Shown here in pieces: positions 1 to 12,200 of a DNA stretch of 64,000 bases. A program made the translations under genes and the position numbers. The notes beneath the pieces were generated by a model that ran no database searches, was not told where the DNA came from, and saw only the letters and a list, made by a program, of their open reading frames with translations. The stretch is from Saccharina japonica (Eukaryota > Sar > Phaeophyceae > Laminariales > Laminariaceae). The stretch is from positions 626,717 through 690,716 of the forward strand of contig MEHQ01002060.1 in assembly GCA_008828725.1 (NCBI GenBank), written 5' to 3'. Position 1 is the first letter of the stretch, and every line of letters begins with the position of its first letter.

Positions 1-156
1 TGGGTGTCCTGCCAGGAGTTACAGGTAGGAGGCGAGCACACATAGCTCTGAATCGTTCAAGGATAAGTGGGGTTGAGTCCTAAGCCACCTCTTGATACAG
101 ATCTCCGAGCCGGCGTCGGATGGATGCAGGCGTCGGATGGGTGTAAAAACCTGGCG

Positions 157-291
157 ATGTGGACGCTTTGGACACTGTACATATGCCTCGCCTTGGCGCT
201 ATCCTTGGGTCGAAGCGATGGGCCGAAGGGACAAGGCTTCTCCAGCGTGAGGGTTGAAAACCTCTTGTCCAAGATGACGCTGGAAGATAAG
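157..291 (+). CDS. GH3 exon 1: signal peptide and first GH3 helix
   Basis: Encodes a hydrophobic leader (MWTLWTLYICLALALSLG) followed by VENLLSKMTLEDK, the usual first helix of a GH3 N domain. The exon ends AAG at 291 with donor gtgaaa, phase 0. The next residues, VGQMTQLD, are encoded 9.3 kb downstream and continue the family motif exactly. Confidence 0.85.
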
Positions 292-3200
292 GTGAAAAAA
301 ATCGTTTTCCTCTCCCTTCTCTTGGCCTGTTTGTCTCGATGGGTCTGCTGCTGTTGCATCTCGGCGAACGAGCACCCTTTAAGTTTGTTCCATAAAAAAT
401 ACCAGGTACCTGTGGTACGATGTACCTGGTTTGATCTGGGTTTGTCCGCTCTCTCAGCATCCTCGTCAGCACGTACCATCATACCCCTAGATGCAACCGT
501 ATCTGGTTGGAGGCAGCAGCAGCAGCAGCAGCAGCAGAGCAGGAAGTCGGTCAAGCCTATTTCCTCAAAATATTCGCACTGCTGCTGTACGCTGCTGTAC
601 GCTGCTGTACGCTGCTGTACGCGTACGTACAACAAGCAGACAGAAGTACACTCTGTTGTACTCGTATTTAAACACACACGTGAAATCTCTCGCATTTCAA
701 CAGGCACAGGGCACAGGGCACAGCTCGCACAGACACGTTTTGTGTTCCATAAATATATAAATATCAAGCCAGTCTTGACGTATGCCGTACATACGGGTGT
801 ATGTCGTACATACGGGCACGATAACCTCCCAGGTACAACCGCTTTCTGGAGGTCAAAACGGCCTGTCCCAACTACGAGTATACAAAAAATACATGTAAAC
901 TGCTGTGTAGTCTACTATTTTAATATTAATAATACAGATAAGAGCATCATGCGCGCGTTTAGCTGTTAACCTTGTCACCGGGTACCCACGATTCTTACGA
1001 GCACTATTAATATTTATACGAGTATGATACTACAGCAGTATGATACTATAATAACTGTTACGACTGTACTGCTGTTGATTTACCACCAGGTATCAGGTTG
1101 CACAAATGCCTCTAAAGCCTGTACTCGTACCAGTACTTTGCAGCGATGCAGCAAAGGTCGTCACAGCAGTCAGTACCGGTATTACTGGTACCGCCAGTAT
1201 AACATGATAACCAGTACAGCAGTGCAGGATACCTACAATATGAAACAGGAAATCTGGTCCAGGCTGGGTTTCTTATTCGAAAGAGGGTGGTTTCTACACT
1301 AATTTCAAGATAACGACTCCCGAATTTATCATTATCCTTCAAATTTCAGCCTGGCTTTCTTATTATTAATAGCTTGTTTCTTATTAGGTGTCCTCTACTG
1401 TATACTCGTACGTACGTCATCAGATTCTCACCAGTACAACTTACGAGTTACGAGTACACAGCAGTATCTCACATTGCGCTAAAAGCCCAAGCCAATTACT
1501 GATCACGGATTACGGATTACTGGGTATACATGCCCAAATTACTGGGTATGTACTTGTACACGCCGTCAGTGCCTCGCAACAAGTTCTGTATAATACGGGT
1601 GTAGTGCAGGACACCTACTGTGATAAGAAACAGCGGAGCTGGTGCAGGCTGGGTTCCTTATGTGAGAACGGGTGTGTTCTACACTAACTTCGGTATAACG
1701 ACTCCCGAATTTCTTATTTACCTGAACATGTTAGCCTGCCTTTCTTATTGCTCGTCTTCTTATTATTCAGCTGTCCTGTCGTCGTGTAGTACACCATGCC
1801 TGACATAGCGTACTAGCACCACTGCTGCACTCTATACTCTACTTGTAATAGTTTTCTACTACTGCTCTTGTAGATAAGAGTAGGACGAGTGATACCAGTA
1901 TTAAGCATGTACAGCAGTAGGTACGCGACAGATGTTGAGAATCTGATAACTAATAAATTTTGAGACTGATATTTTTTTTGGGGGGAAAATAAGAATGCGA
2001 CCTCTTTGTACTGAAAATAGTGTGGAACACACCCAGTCTTACATGAGAATTCCAGTCTGGTCAAAAATAAGAGATGCTTAACATCTGTCGCGTACCGTAT
2101 ACTGCCATACCTGGTACACTGCCAGTATTTAGCCTATGATACAGGGCACCGGTATTTATGTACCAGATAAGAAGTGAGAAAACACGTCCTGGGGGGATAA
2201 ATGTGTTGGGTTTTGCTTTCTTTCACCCGGGGTGGTTCCTGCGGTGAGGTGAGGTGGTGCAGCATACAGCATCTTGACCAACCCCCCGGTGATAAAAATA
2301 TAGGATTGGGTGAAACCGTCCATATCCTGCAAGCCTACGTAAAAGAGCCCAATCCGCCAATCCGGGGTTAGTGCTGAGAAAATATGAAAAATTGAGAATG
2401 TGGGGCGATTGTGTGTCCAAGATCTGGTTCGTCATTGTGGTGAACAAATTCACGGTACGTACTCGTATGATACATATATGTACGTCAGATTATTATGTAC
2501 CCGTGGTCACTGGTGGTCAATGGTCACCCTACGTGGCACGAGTGTACCTGGTGGTATCAAGGGAGCACAAAGCGACGGGGGACGTCTTCATCTTACCCTC
2601 ATCCCCGTTTTCCCATTTTTTCATTTTTTCATCTCACGACCAAATATTGCTTCAGTTCCAACATCTGTTTTTTTTTCATGCCGCCAGAAGCCGCCCGGGA
2701 CCAATGAGAAGCCTGTATTAAAATACTTGCTGAATTTCAGCTCAAAATCGCACTGGGTGCCACCAGATCAGATCACAGCAGGTATGGGATAAGGCAGCTG
2801 ATTCTGCCCTATTGCTACTTTTGCCTTATTCCACGTATGCCTTAACTCGGAGAAAATATCGAAACCGGCAAAAGTCGCTCGGGATAAGGCCGAAACCGGC
2901 CTTAACGCGCGAATAATCGCTCGGGATAAGGCTGAAATCGTCCTTAGCGCGGGAAAAATTGTTCGGGAGGCCTAAACCGGCCTTAAAGCTTGAAAACATG
3001 CTAAGGATAAGGCCGAAAGTGTCTTTAGAGCGGGAGATACCGCTTGGACACCATATATATATATATTGAGTTTGAAATCCGGACAAGCCGATTTGGCCTG
3101 CATTATCTCTACTTTTGCCTTACAGTAGTATTAATAGTACCAATGACCGCCTTGTTGCGGGGTATCCACTGCTGTACCTGGTACGTGATGGTTGAGCTGA

Positions 3201-6200
3201 GAAGGTGATAAGGGGATATCTGGTGATGTTTCCCTACGGCACCGTGGCAGCAGCAGCAGTGGAAAGTGCGAGAGGCGTTTTTTTGTGTGGCGGCTGTGAA
3301 CTCTTTCGTGCTTGTTGGTGGTCTTTTGTGAAAAAAAAATGTCCATCGCCTTGAATCGAGTTCGCCGAGCCAAGTTTCGGCCCTCTCCAGCCTCCAGAAT
3401 GCAGGGTACATGGTATTTTCTGTTTTCGAGAAGTGTGTGCCTTCGACAGGCCGCGTTGAACCAAATACTCGTAGGCCCCTCACGTAGGCTCTGTGATACC
3501 ATTATTGTGATCTCGTGGAGATGGCGCGGTCTAAGTGGTCGAATGGCCTTCCTTGCGTGGCAGGAGTACTACTGCCTGTTTCGTAGAAAGTTATAATGCA
3601 GACGGAAACCCTGAGAATGCTACGATGGCTCCTTCCCCCGGCAGCGGCCACACCATGGGGACTTGAGGCTGCAGCTCGATGCTGCAATGCCCGCGCCCCT
3701 ATATATGTGTGTGTGGTGTGTGGGAAGGGCATGGCGCTGAAACCAGCACCATGTACGAGAGTGGTTCTAGAAGCCGATAGCGGTGGTCAAAGTTTTTAAT
3801 TGGAAGTGTGACTTTTGGGGCGTTTTCTCCCCGCGTCACATTGATGCCCCGACTTTGCACCAGCGCCAACTCGAGTGTGCAACTCCTATGTAGAAAGCTG
3901 ACGTGCGGGGAAAAGGCTGGTTGGTGTCCTCAGTCCTCATTGAGTTATTTTGCACATTTTGATTGTTCCGTTTGGTTTGGTGTTACTTGACGAACGCACC
4001 GACCTCCCAAGCTTTCCGAAACAAGAAACAGCCTTCATACCGTGTGTATCTTGGCGCTCATGTATAACGCCCCCCGTTTGGATTTCTGGGATACTGCCTT
4101 AAGAGATGGTTTTGGGACGGGCGAAAAAGGATGCGACCGTGGCTCCACTTGTGGGTCGAGTCGCGTCAGCAGGCGCCATTGGGGTAGCGCGGGGGCCACA
4201 GATACGCTCTCTCCACGGCGGTGGTGATGAGCTGCCGCGCCGAAGAGCTCTAACCCTTTTCAATTGTTGTTCTCCATGTACGGTGCCGTTGCGCGCCTAT
4301 GTTTGAGCTGTTTTTGTGTGGGCCCCTTGTGAGGCTTTTGTTGGGGTTGTTTGGAAGGTTTACCGCCACAGGGGGGGGGGGGGTGTACTCATGTTGTGCA
4401 CGGCCGTAGTCATATGAGGGGGCGTACTCATTTGTTGCTTGCCTTAGTCATTTGACCATTGACCACGCATCCCTTTCGAGACGGAGCACCGTTCCTACTC
4501 CTAATAGAGACACCTCCAATACTTGGGCGCTCATTACGTTGTTTCTGTACATTACAAAGAAACTTTTTGCTAATCTTATCCCCTTCCTGTTTCGCCGCCT
4601 GTGGCCACCATCTATCTCCTAAGATAGCGATCGTTTTCTCGCTACTATTTAGTGTAACAAACTGCTCTATGTCACACTCGTCTATTTTCCTCGTCTCCTC
4701 CTCTAGCACATCCCTTTCCTCCTTATACCTTTCACATTCTCCCACTATGTGAATTCTACTCTCTATGGCTTTGCCACATGGGCACATCTGTGCATCTACT
4801 TCCTCCTCCTCCCGGCTACTGGTATACCTCCTCCTTCTTTCTGGCAGGTCCAGGTGCCCTACACGAAATCGCAGTTTCAGCTTTTTCGCGAAGTCCATTG
4901 GGCCATGCAGATACCTTTTCATTCCTATTCCTTCTCTCAACCCCCCGTATATCTCTAAGTGTTCTTCCCCTTCTATCTTCTTTCTTAGCGCTAGCCTTTC
5001 CCTTCTTTCTATCCTTTCTTTTACTTCTGTCTTGTATCCGCTAAAATTCTCTATGGCCAGCATCTGTTTTTGGTTTCCTATACGTATCCTTCCATACTTT
5101 CTCGACTACGCTATCCCACCTTATTCCAGCTCGCCCTTTGGTTCCTTTCTCCCATACAGCTTTATCAGCTATGGCTGGCAACCTCTTATTTGGCATGTTC
5201 TTTACTTTATATTGCCATTTCAACTTACGCACGTCTCCCACAGGGGGGTGGTATCTATGTATAACGAACCTAGTGATAACCTTGCCCTTTTTTGTGTCGC
5301 TGTTTCCTTTGGCGGGGTTGTATCTTTAGAGAAGGGCGGTATATTTAGTCCTATACAAGCAGTACTCTTATGCTGGGTGTATGAAAATCAAACGCTCCGT
5401 CTTGATATCATACCGCCGCGGCTGATAGTAAATAGTCCCACTGTCTACTGTACTACTGTGTTAATAGTCCTATTGTCTACTGCTGTTGTATTCTATTAAT
5501 AGTCCTATTGCTGTTGTTACGGCCAGGACTGGTCTTGCGCGACCAACACATCACATCTCATGTCGGATCATTGACAGTGATGCCGCCTGGTCGATTATGA
5601 TTCAAGTCGGATCATTTTGATAAGTGATACCGCCTTGTCGATCATGTTAAGCTTTTGTTCGTTCGTAATTCGTAACCCACCTTCCCGATGCTGCTGAGCG
5701 TTGATACTTCATCATGATAACTACAGTAGAACTGCTGCTCTTGCTGTGAGGTAGATGGATTATCCGTGATCTGTTGTTGATTGCTCTCTGTGGGTGTTGT
5801 GTGGCCCTACTTCCCTGCTGTATCGACGGTCGAAAGACTAAAGCACTCAGAAGTTACGCTGTGATACCCTTCACTGTGATGTTCTCGTTCGTCAGTTCGG
5901 TACTATATGCGTGGTATATAACACTGGTGCATACTAATAGTATACGAAATATACTAAGTACAAGGTTCCCCTCCGGGACATGCCTAGGGGAGTGGCGCAA
6001 GGACGAATCGAAAACCTACTACGCATATCATAATGTATAGTACATAAATACGACGTTTTTAAGTATCTGCGTATTACTGTACATAAATGTGAGTAGACAT
6101 TTTTAGAACTGCACCTGCATTTTTGGGGATAAAATATACTCGAAATATGGTGGAACCGTTACTATTGACTCGATCGTTCTTAGAGATCCCGCCAAACATG

Positions 6201-9200
6201 TTATCATGTTTGCACAGGTTGTCCGAGTACCTTGGAGTAAAGTCCCGAGTATTGGAGATAAATTACTCCAGGTACTTCGTGTACTCGGAGTATTTCGGGG
6301 TTCGATACTCCGGATACTGCTCGTACTCGGAGTATTTCGGGTATGAACACTCTCGATACTGCTTTACTCGGAGTATTTCGGGGTCCGATACTGCGGGTAC
6401 TCCTTGTACTCCGAGTATTTGGGGCTTCAGTACTGCTCATACTCCAAGTACTCCGAGTATTCAGGCCGCTAATACTCTTATACTCTTAAGTACTCGGAGT
6501 ACGAAATGTACTCGATACTCGGAGTATACTCGGAGTGTGAAGTACGTTAGTAGCATCTTTGCATAATTTTAAAGACTCGGCCGTCATTCCTCCCAGGTCC
6601 TGGGAACATGTGACTGGCGTTTATAGCTTTTCAAAAATCACAGATGCTCCCATTACCTCGGAGTATAATTAGAGTATTTTCGAGAAAAAAATACTTCAGG
6701 TACTTTGTGTACTCGCAGTATTTCGGTGTCCAATAATCTCGATACTCGGAGTACTCCGAGTAATTTAGATGTTTTTACTCCGAGTACTGCTTGTCCTCGA
6801 GTATAAGTACTGCTCATACTCCCAGTACTCGGAGTATTTGGGCCTTCAGTACTGCTCATACTCCAAGTACTCCCGAGTATTTAGGCCACCAGTACTCTAA
6901 TAATCTCAGTACTCGGAGTACGAAAAATACTCGATACTCCAAGTAGAGTATACTCGGACAATCTGTCAATATTTAATTGTTGTGGCGCTCAAGGTAAGGA
7001 AGGTCTATCCCGCACAAAACCGAGGACTCCCAACAAAAAAAGGTTTGAAAACACTCCAAGCGTGACACGCTGCATACACACGCGTGACACACGGCACACA
7101 CCGTACACGCACGCACACGTGACACATGGGACACAGTGCCCGTGCAGTAGTGGTGGGATAATATTTGCAGAAGACGTAGAAAAGGATGCACCGAAGAAGG
7201 GAGAGGCTTATATAACGTACTTGTAATACAAAGAAAAGTTGAAAAACAAGAAACAAAAAAAGCAGCGCTGTGAGAATCGAAGTCAATCCTTCACATCCAC
7301 AAACGGGCATGGTGACCATTTGACTATACTACCCAAAAATAATTTCCCAAAAACCGGTACACTATTATTTGTCGCGGCGCTCGCCAGGCGCACGACAGAC
7401 CGCACATACACCATGCAAGCACAGCAGCAGGCAACAGCGCAGAAGAGAGTGCTCGTGAAAGTAGGGCAAACAATAGGACAATATTATTTACTGGTACGCA
7501 CAAAATAACGAGCGCCAGATGCACGACAGGTTGCACATACACCATGCGAGTACAGCAGCAGGCAGCAGGGCAGAAGAGAGAGAGAGAGGTGTGGCGGGGA
7601 TTGCTGATGACAGATGCAAGCCTCCGATGAAGCAACCACTAATAGCCACAGCAGTACACGGTGGACCTGCCACAAGAATGTCTGCTGCTTGTGCTTCTAG
7701 GCGGGGTTGTGACCTCGTTTGTGTTTGCTGCATGTTGTCTGATGTCTTGTAGATTTCTGGAGTGAGCTTCAGGAAAGAAAAAAATATATGTATGAACAGT
7801 TGAGGTACTCCTATTATTTGATCAAAGCGACCATTACATTTCAAGCCAGAGTGAGCGTGGGTCAGTCACACACATGAGCACAACAGAAAGGTAGATGGTG
7901 GATTACGGACCGCTTGCTCTGATAAACACAGCTAGCCACAGCAGTACAGCGCAGATGGGTGTGTCACCCACGCACGGTGTTACCTGCTGGTGCTTATGCA
8001 GAGTAGTAACGTTGTGCTCTCTGCATGTTCTGTTTCTACCTGTGGTATACCGATATGTCTGCGCTCTCCTATGTGTGCTCATGACCAGCTCGTGAAAGCA
8101 GGGCAAACAACATGACATTGTTATTTACTGGCACGTACGAGCAAAATACAGACAACATCTAAAAACAGAACATCGTTATTTACTGGCACGTACGTACGAA
8201 ACACGGCCTCATGCTGAGAACCCGGGAAATCGGCTTATCCACTCCCGCGGGAAAAAAAACTTCGAGCGCCCGCCACGCGAGCCACAGAGCTCGGATCGAG
8301 CCCAAACCTCGACCAATGTGTCCGGCCGGGCCTCCCGTGTCGGGGTACTTAGCGTTTTGCCGAAAAGAGCCCGCGCGGAGAGAAAAGTTGCGAAAAGTGC
8401 GAAAATTTCACAAACATAACTATACATATGCTTCGTACGTAACAGGTAGACACCCGTATACTATACATTCAGAAATACGTGGTGATCTCAAATAAAACAC
8501 GTGGCACTACAGTCAGTAGACATCGGTTTCGTGTGAAGAACACCCAACATCAGACAGCGAGACGGTGAGACAGTGAGACAGTGCCAACGGTAACAAGGTC
8601 ATGTTCACAGATCCTCCTCTTTTAGCCTACGTAGAGCTGAATCTCCGAATGCTAACAGCGGATGTACCCCCCCCCCTGGCATATAAATATATGATACCAG
8701 GGTATATTTATATATTTATAGGTTGGATTGGCGTCGGTTGGCGACGACGCTGTAAAACACGCCTCTCACTGCGTGAGCTAGACAACCAGGGTACCGTTTT
8801 TTTTTTGTTTTGGCGGTCACCAAGGCTGGCGGTCGAGTTAGATAATTTGTGCGGGGTGGAGAACCTTTGCTCCGCACAAGGGGAATGATCGTATCACGTA
8901 TTAATAGTGTGGTATGGTAAGGCACCCATGAGAGGCAGTTACATAGTGCTCCCATTGCTGTCTCAGGAAATGGCCACACCAGAAATTAAATGAACTCATT
9001 GAAGCTGTCATCCATATGCAAGTCCGCTTCTCAAGTGGTTCTTAGTAGGATGCAGCTCACCCTTCATGCGACTCGCCCAACACCTCACGCGCTTCGCGCT
9101 TGGTGCTAGCAATGTCTGCCTGGTCGGTGAAAACCCGATATGCTTCGTCCTGGCATTATTGTAGGGATGCGAGGGTCTATGGTCATACGACTACGGCCAT

Positions 9201-12200
9201 GCATGAAAATGAAGTACACCTCCCCCCCTATGCAGGGATGCGAGGGTCTATGGTCATACGACTACGGCCATGCATGAATATCGAGTACACCCTACCCTAT
9301 TATACCTATTTTTTTAGTTTTGCCCTCCATCCCCTGACATCCCCGTGTTTGTTATCTTGATCTTGTTATCTTAAATCTTAATCTTGTTTTACTATAATTC
9401 TGACACTGAACAAACGCTTCGATATACCTGGTACCACGTACCATGTATAAAATGTCGAAAATCGTATCGAATACCAGGTACGTTTTTTCTTGTTTATCGT
9501 TAACGTGTCGAAGTCAAGTACGAGTATCGTATATATACTCTAGTGTATCATTCGACACCCAACACTATTAATAAAAATATGTGTATTGTGTGTATGTGCA
9601 GGTCGGGCAGATGACCCAGCTGGACATCGCCGTGTTCTTGTCTCCCGAGACGGGAGAGCTCGACGAGCTGAAGCTCACGGACTGGGTCACTCGGTACCGG
9701 ATTGGGTCTTTGTTTAACTCTCCTTTCGCCGGGAACCCTGGGAGGTGAGCCTCGAAGCTGCTCGATGTATGTGTTATTTCGCGCGGTGGGCCTGTGTGTG
9801 TGTGTGTGTTCTTTACATTAAACCTTCCTTTCTACCCGTCGACATCCAGCACACCCAGTGTCCGTGCCGATTCATCATCCTAAAAAGGTACCAGTTCTGT
9901 GGTCACAAAACTACGACACAGAGATACTACGCTCAGTGCAGTAAGCAGAGCAGACAATGCAATGCCATATACGACTAACAACGTAGCAACCCTCTGACCC
10001 TAATCCCGACCGACTGGAACTTTTGCGGGAAATTTCTCGGGGTGAAGATGTAATCAGGAAGTTAGTGTGGTCTGTCAACCCTTTTGTCCAAGCTGGGCCA
10101 AGTCGTATACTTCGTACACTATTATTAATACTATTATTAGTTCGTAGTGGCAGCTCGTATTATACATACAGCAGCAGCATCAGCAGGCCGATTTACTGCT
10201 ATTAATAATATTACGGGGGACCATAAATAGGTAATTTGGACCAAATAGTAAAAATTGGTAAACATGTTGATTTTTGTGAGTGCCGTACGTCCGTACTGTA
10301 TATATGTATTTGTATATATGTGTATATGTGTATATGTCCTATGGTCTCCCGTAACCGTGTTATGGTATGATATTAGAGTACGTTGATACCATTTAGTATG
10401 ACGCGAGTCGACAGGGCTGAAGCCTTCTCGCGATAAAAATGCAAGGCACGAACCATACTATTAATAGTACTAGTAGGGAGGGAGGAGGAGGAGGAGGAGA
10501 GCCTACCTACTAAGTGACCCCGGACCTGACTTACGACTATTCATTTCTATATATCATACCGGTATGTACGTCTGTGCGTAGGAGGGAGACAGAAGAAAGG
10601 GGCGAAAATGATAAATGAGAAGAGAAAAGAGAGAAGAGAAATGTTTATATTACTCGTACCTGATATTAATGTGTCTCGCTCTTAGTGTGGGTAGCAGTTT
10701 TTGTCATTTATATGTTTTTCACAATCACTACTGTAGGTACATATTGTATAATACGTATTATATACCACCATTGGCATAAGTATGAATGTGGTTACTAGTG
10801 GACAAAGCACGCAGTGCATATATATAGGGTATACATCAGTACTGGCTATATAGGTGGCGTCAGGCGTATATTGTTCCCGTTTTTCCCGTTGTTCAGGGTG
10901 CCAACATAGAAGAACGATAAGAACGACGCAAACGAGAATATATCGCGGAGGGTTGTTGTTGCGCCGACTTATGTGCAACTGCCCGAATGTTGCTCTGGCT
11001 CGGTTTATTGGGACATGCCTCGTGAGCCTTCGTTTATTTTGTATCACAGCCGGACACCGATGAGTGTCGTCGCGTGCACACCTCCAACCTCCAGCCTCCA
11101 ACCTGCACTGCTGCGTGAATCATCCCACGCTAAATCCAAGATTTTTTTACACAATAACGTGGGTGGGTGTAGTTCTCTAAATGGCTTCCATCGCATTCCA
11201 TTATACGGCAGACGTCGAACCCTGCCGTCTTGACAAACACGTGGCCATCCCCATCTTCGGGTCTAGAAAAAATGGAAATCGACTCGGATTTTGTTTAGTT
11301 TTTGGAAAACGTTTTTTTTCAAGTCTTAAGGCCATTTTTATACAACATCACTATTGCGCAATATTACTGTGGACCGGGAAAGGGGCGCTCGCTCGCTCGC
11401 TCGCCCACAAGCATGCATTTTTTTTGTTTCCGTGCCCCACTTTTATATCCCCTGAAACCGTTTTGTAACCGTCGAATCCCGCCCACCACTTTCGCCACAA
11501 CAAACACCCCCGCGTCGGCAAAAAAACAACAACGTGTTTTTGTTGAAAAAACGCCATATTATGTTGGGACACCCGCCGAAAAAAGCTGGACGGCGGAGAA
11601 ATGGCGACATACCATTCGGCGGGCGCAGCAGATTGCGGGCGGCGCTGGCAGCAAGCTGCCTTTGCTGATTGGCCTAGACTCGGTGCACGGAGCAAACTAC
11701 GTCGAGGTAGGGCACCCCCCCCCCCCCCTCCCGGCCCTCGTGTGTAAGGAGGCGTACTGGTGTTGCAGTTAGCTCGTGGGATCCGTCGGTCACAAGACAC
11801 AAGTCCCCGAGCGGGGGAAGCTTAACCCCGCGTTGGAGGTGCTCCCAGGTTTTGGGAACGAAGTATTACTTATACTATTAATAGGTGAAATCAGAAGTAG
11901 GCATGTTTTTGCGGTATGTATATAATGTCTATTTAGTAATGTAAAACATGAACGCAAGCACTGGAAAATGTTCCAACTCGAATGTCTGGATTCTGCAAAT
12001 ATTCATCCAACTCGAATTTCAAGTCGTTTGGCCTGAAAACGCCGGTAGTTCACTTACAGAATAATAATTATTACTAGTTTCTACAGGGGCTCTTAAGAGG
12101 AGTATAGTCCAAGCTTGCACCTACCGTCTGTAAAGTGTGTAAANTATTCTCGCGATAAAAATTCAAGGCGCGAACCGTAGTGGGGAGGATGGGAGAAGCG

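Larger units (their letters stand above)
292..9601 (+). other. GH3 intron 1, 9.3 kb, repeat-filled
   Basis: Bounded by gtgaaa and gtgcag. Contains CAG and gctgctgtac microsatellites (510-620), two copies of a MITE-like element (1226-1394, 1608-1777), a mariner-type MITE (1924-2092), GATAAGGC-type tandem repeats (2826-3090), a LINE fragment (4373-5370), two blocks of CTCGGAGTA repeats (6220-6545, 6655-6955), a direct repeat (7382-7450 with 7510-7580) and a SINE-like copy (8941-9296). No other exon was recognised. Confidence 0.75.

Noticed and set aside
491-760. Open frames rich in Ser, Gln or Cys around the CAG and gctgctgtac repeats
   Set aside because: They are translations of a microsatellite inside GH3 intron 1; open frames exist on both strands and no family motif is present.
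9180-9226. Similarity of the SINE tail (gactacggccat) to the 5' end of 5S rRNA
   Set aside because: Only about ten bases agree, they lie at the 3' end of the repeat rather than the 5' end, and no internal 5S promoter boxes were found.
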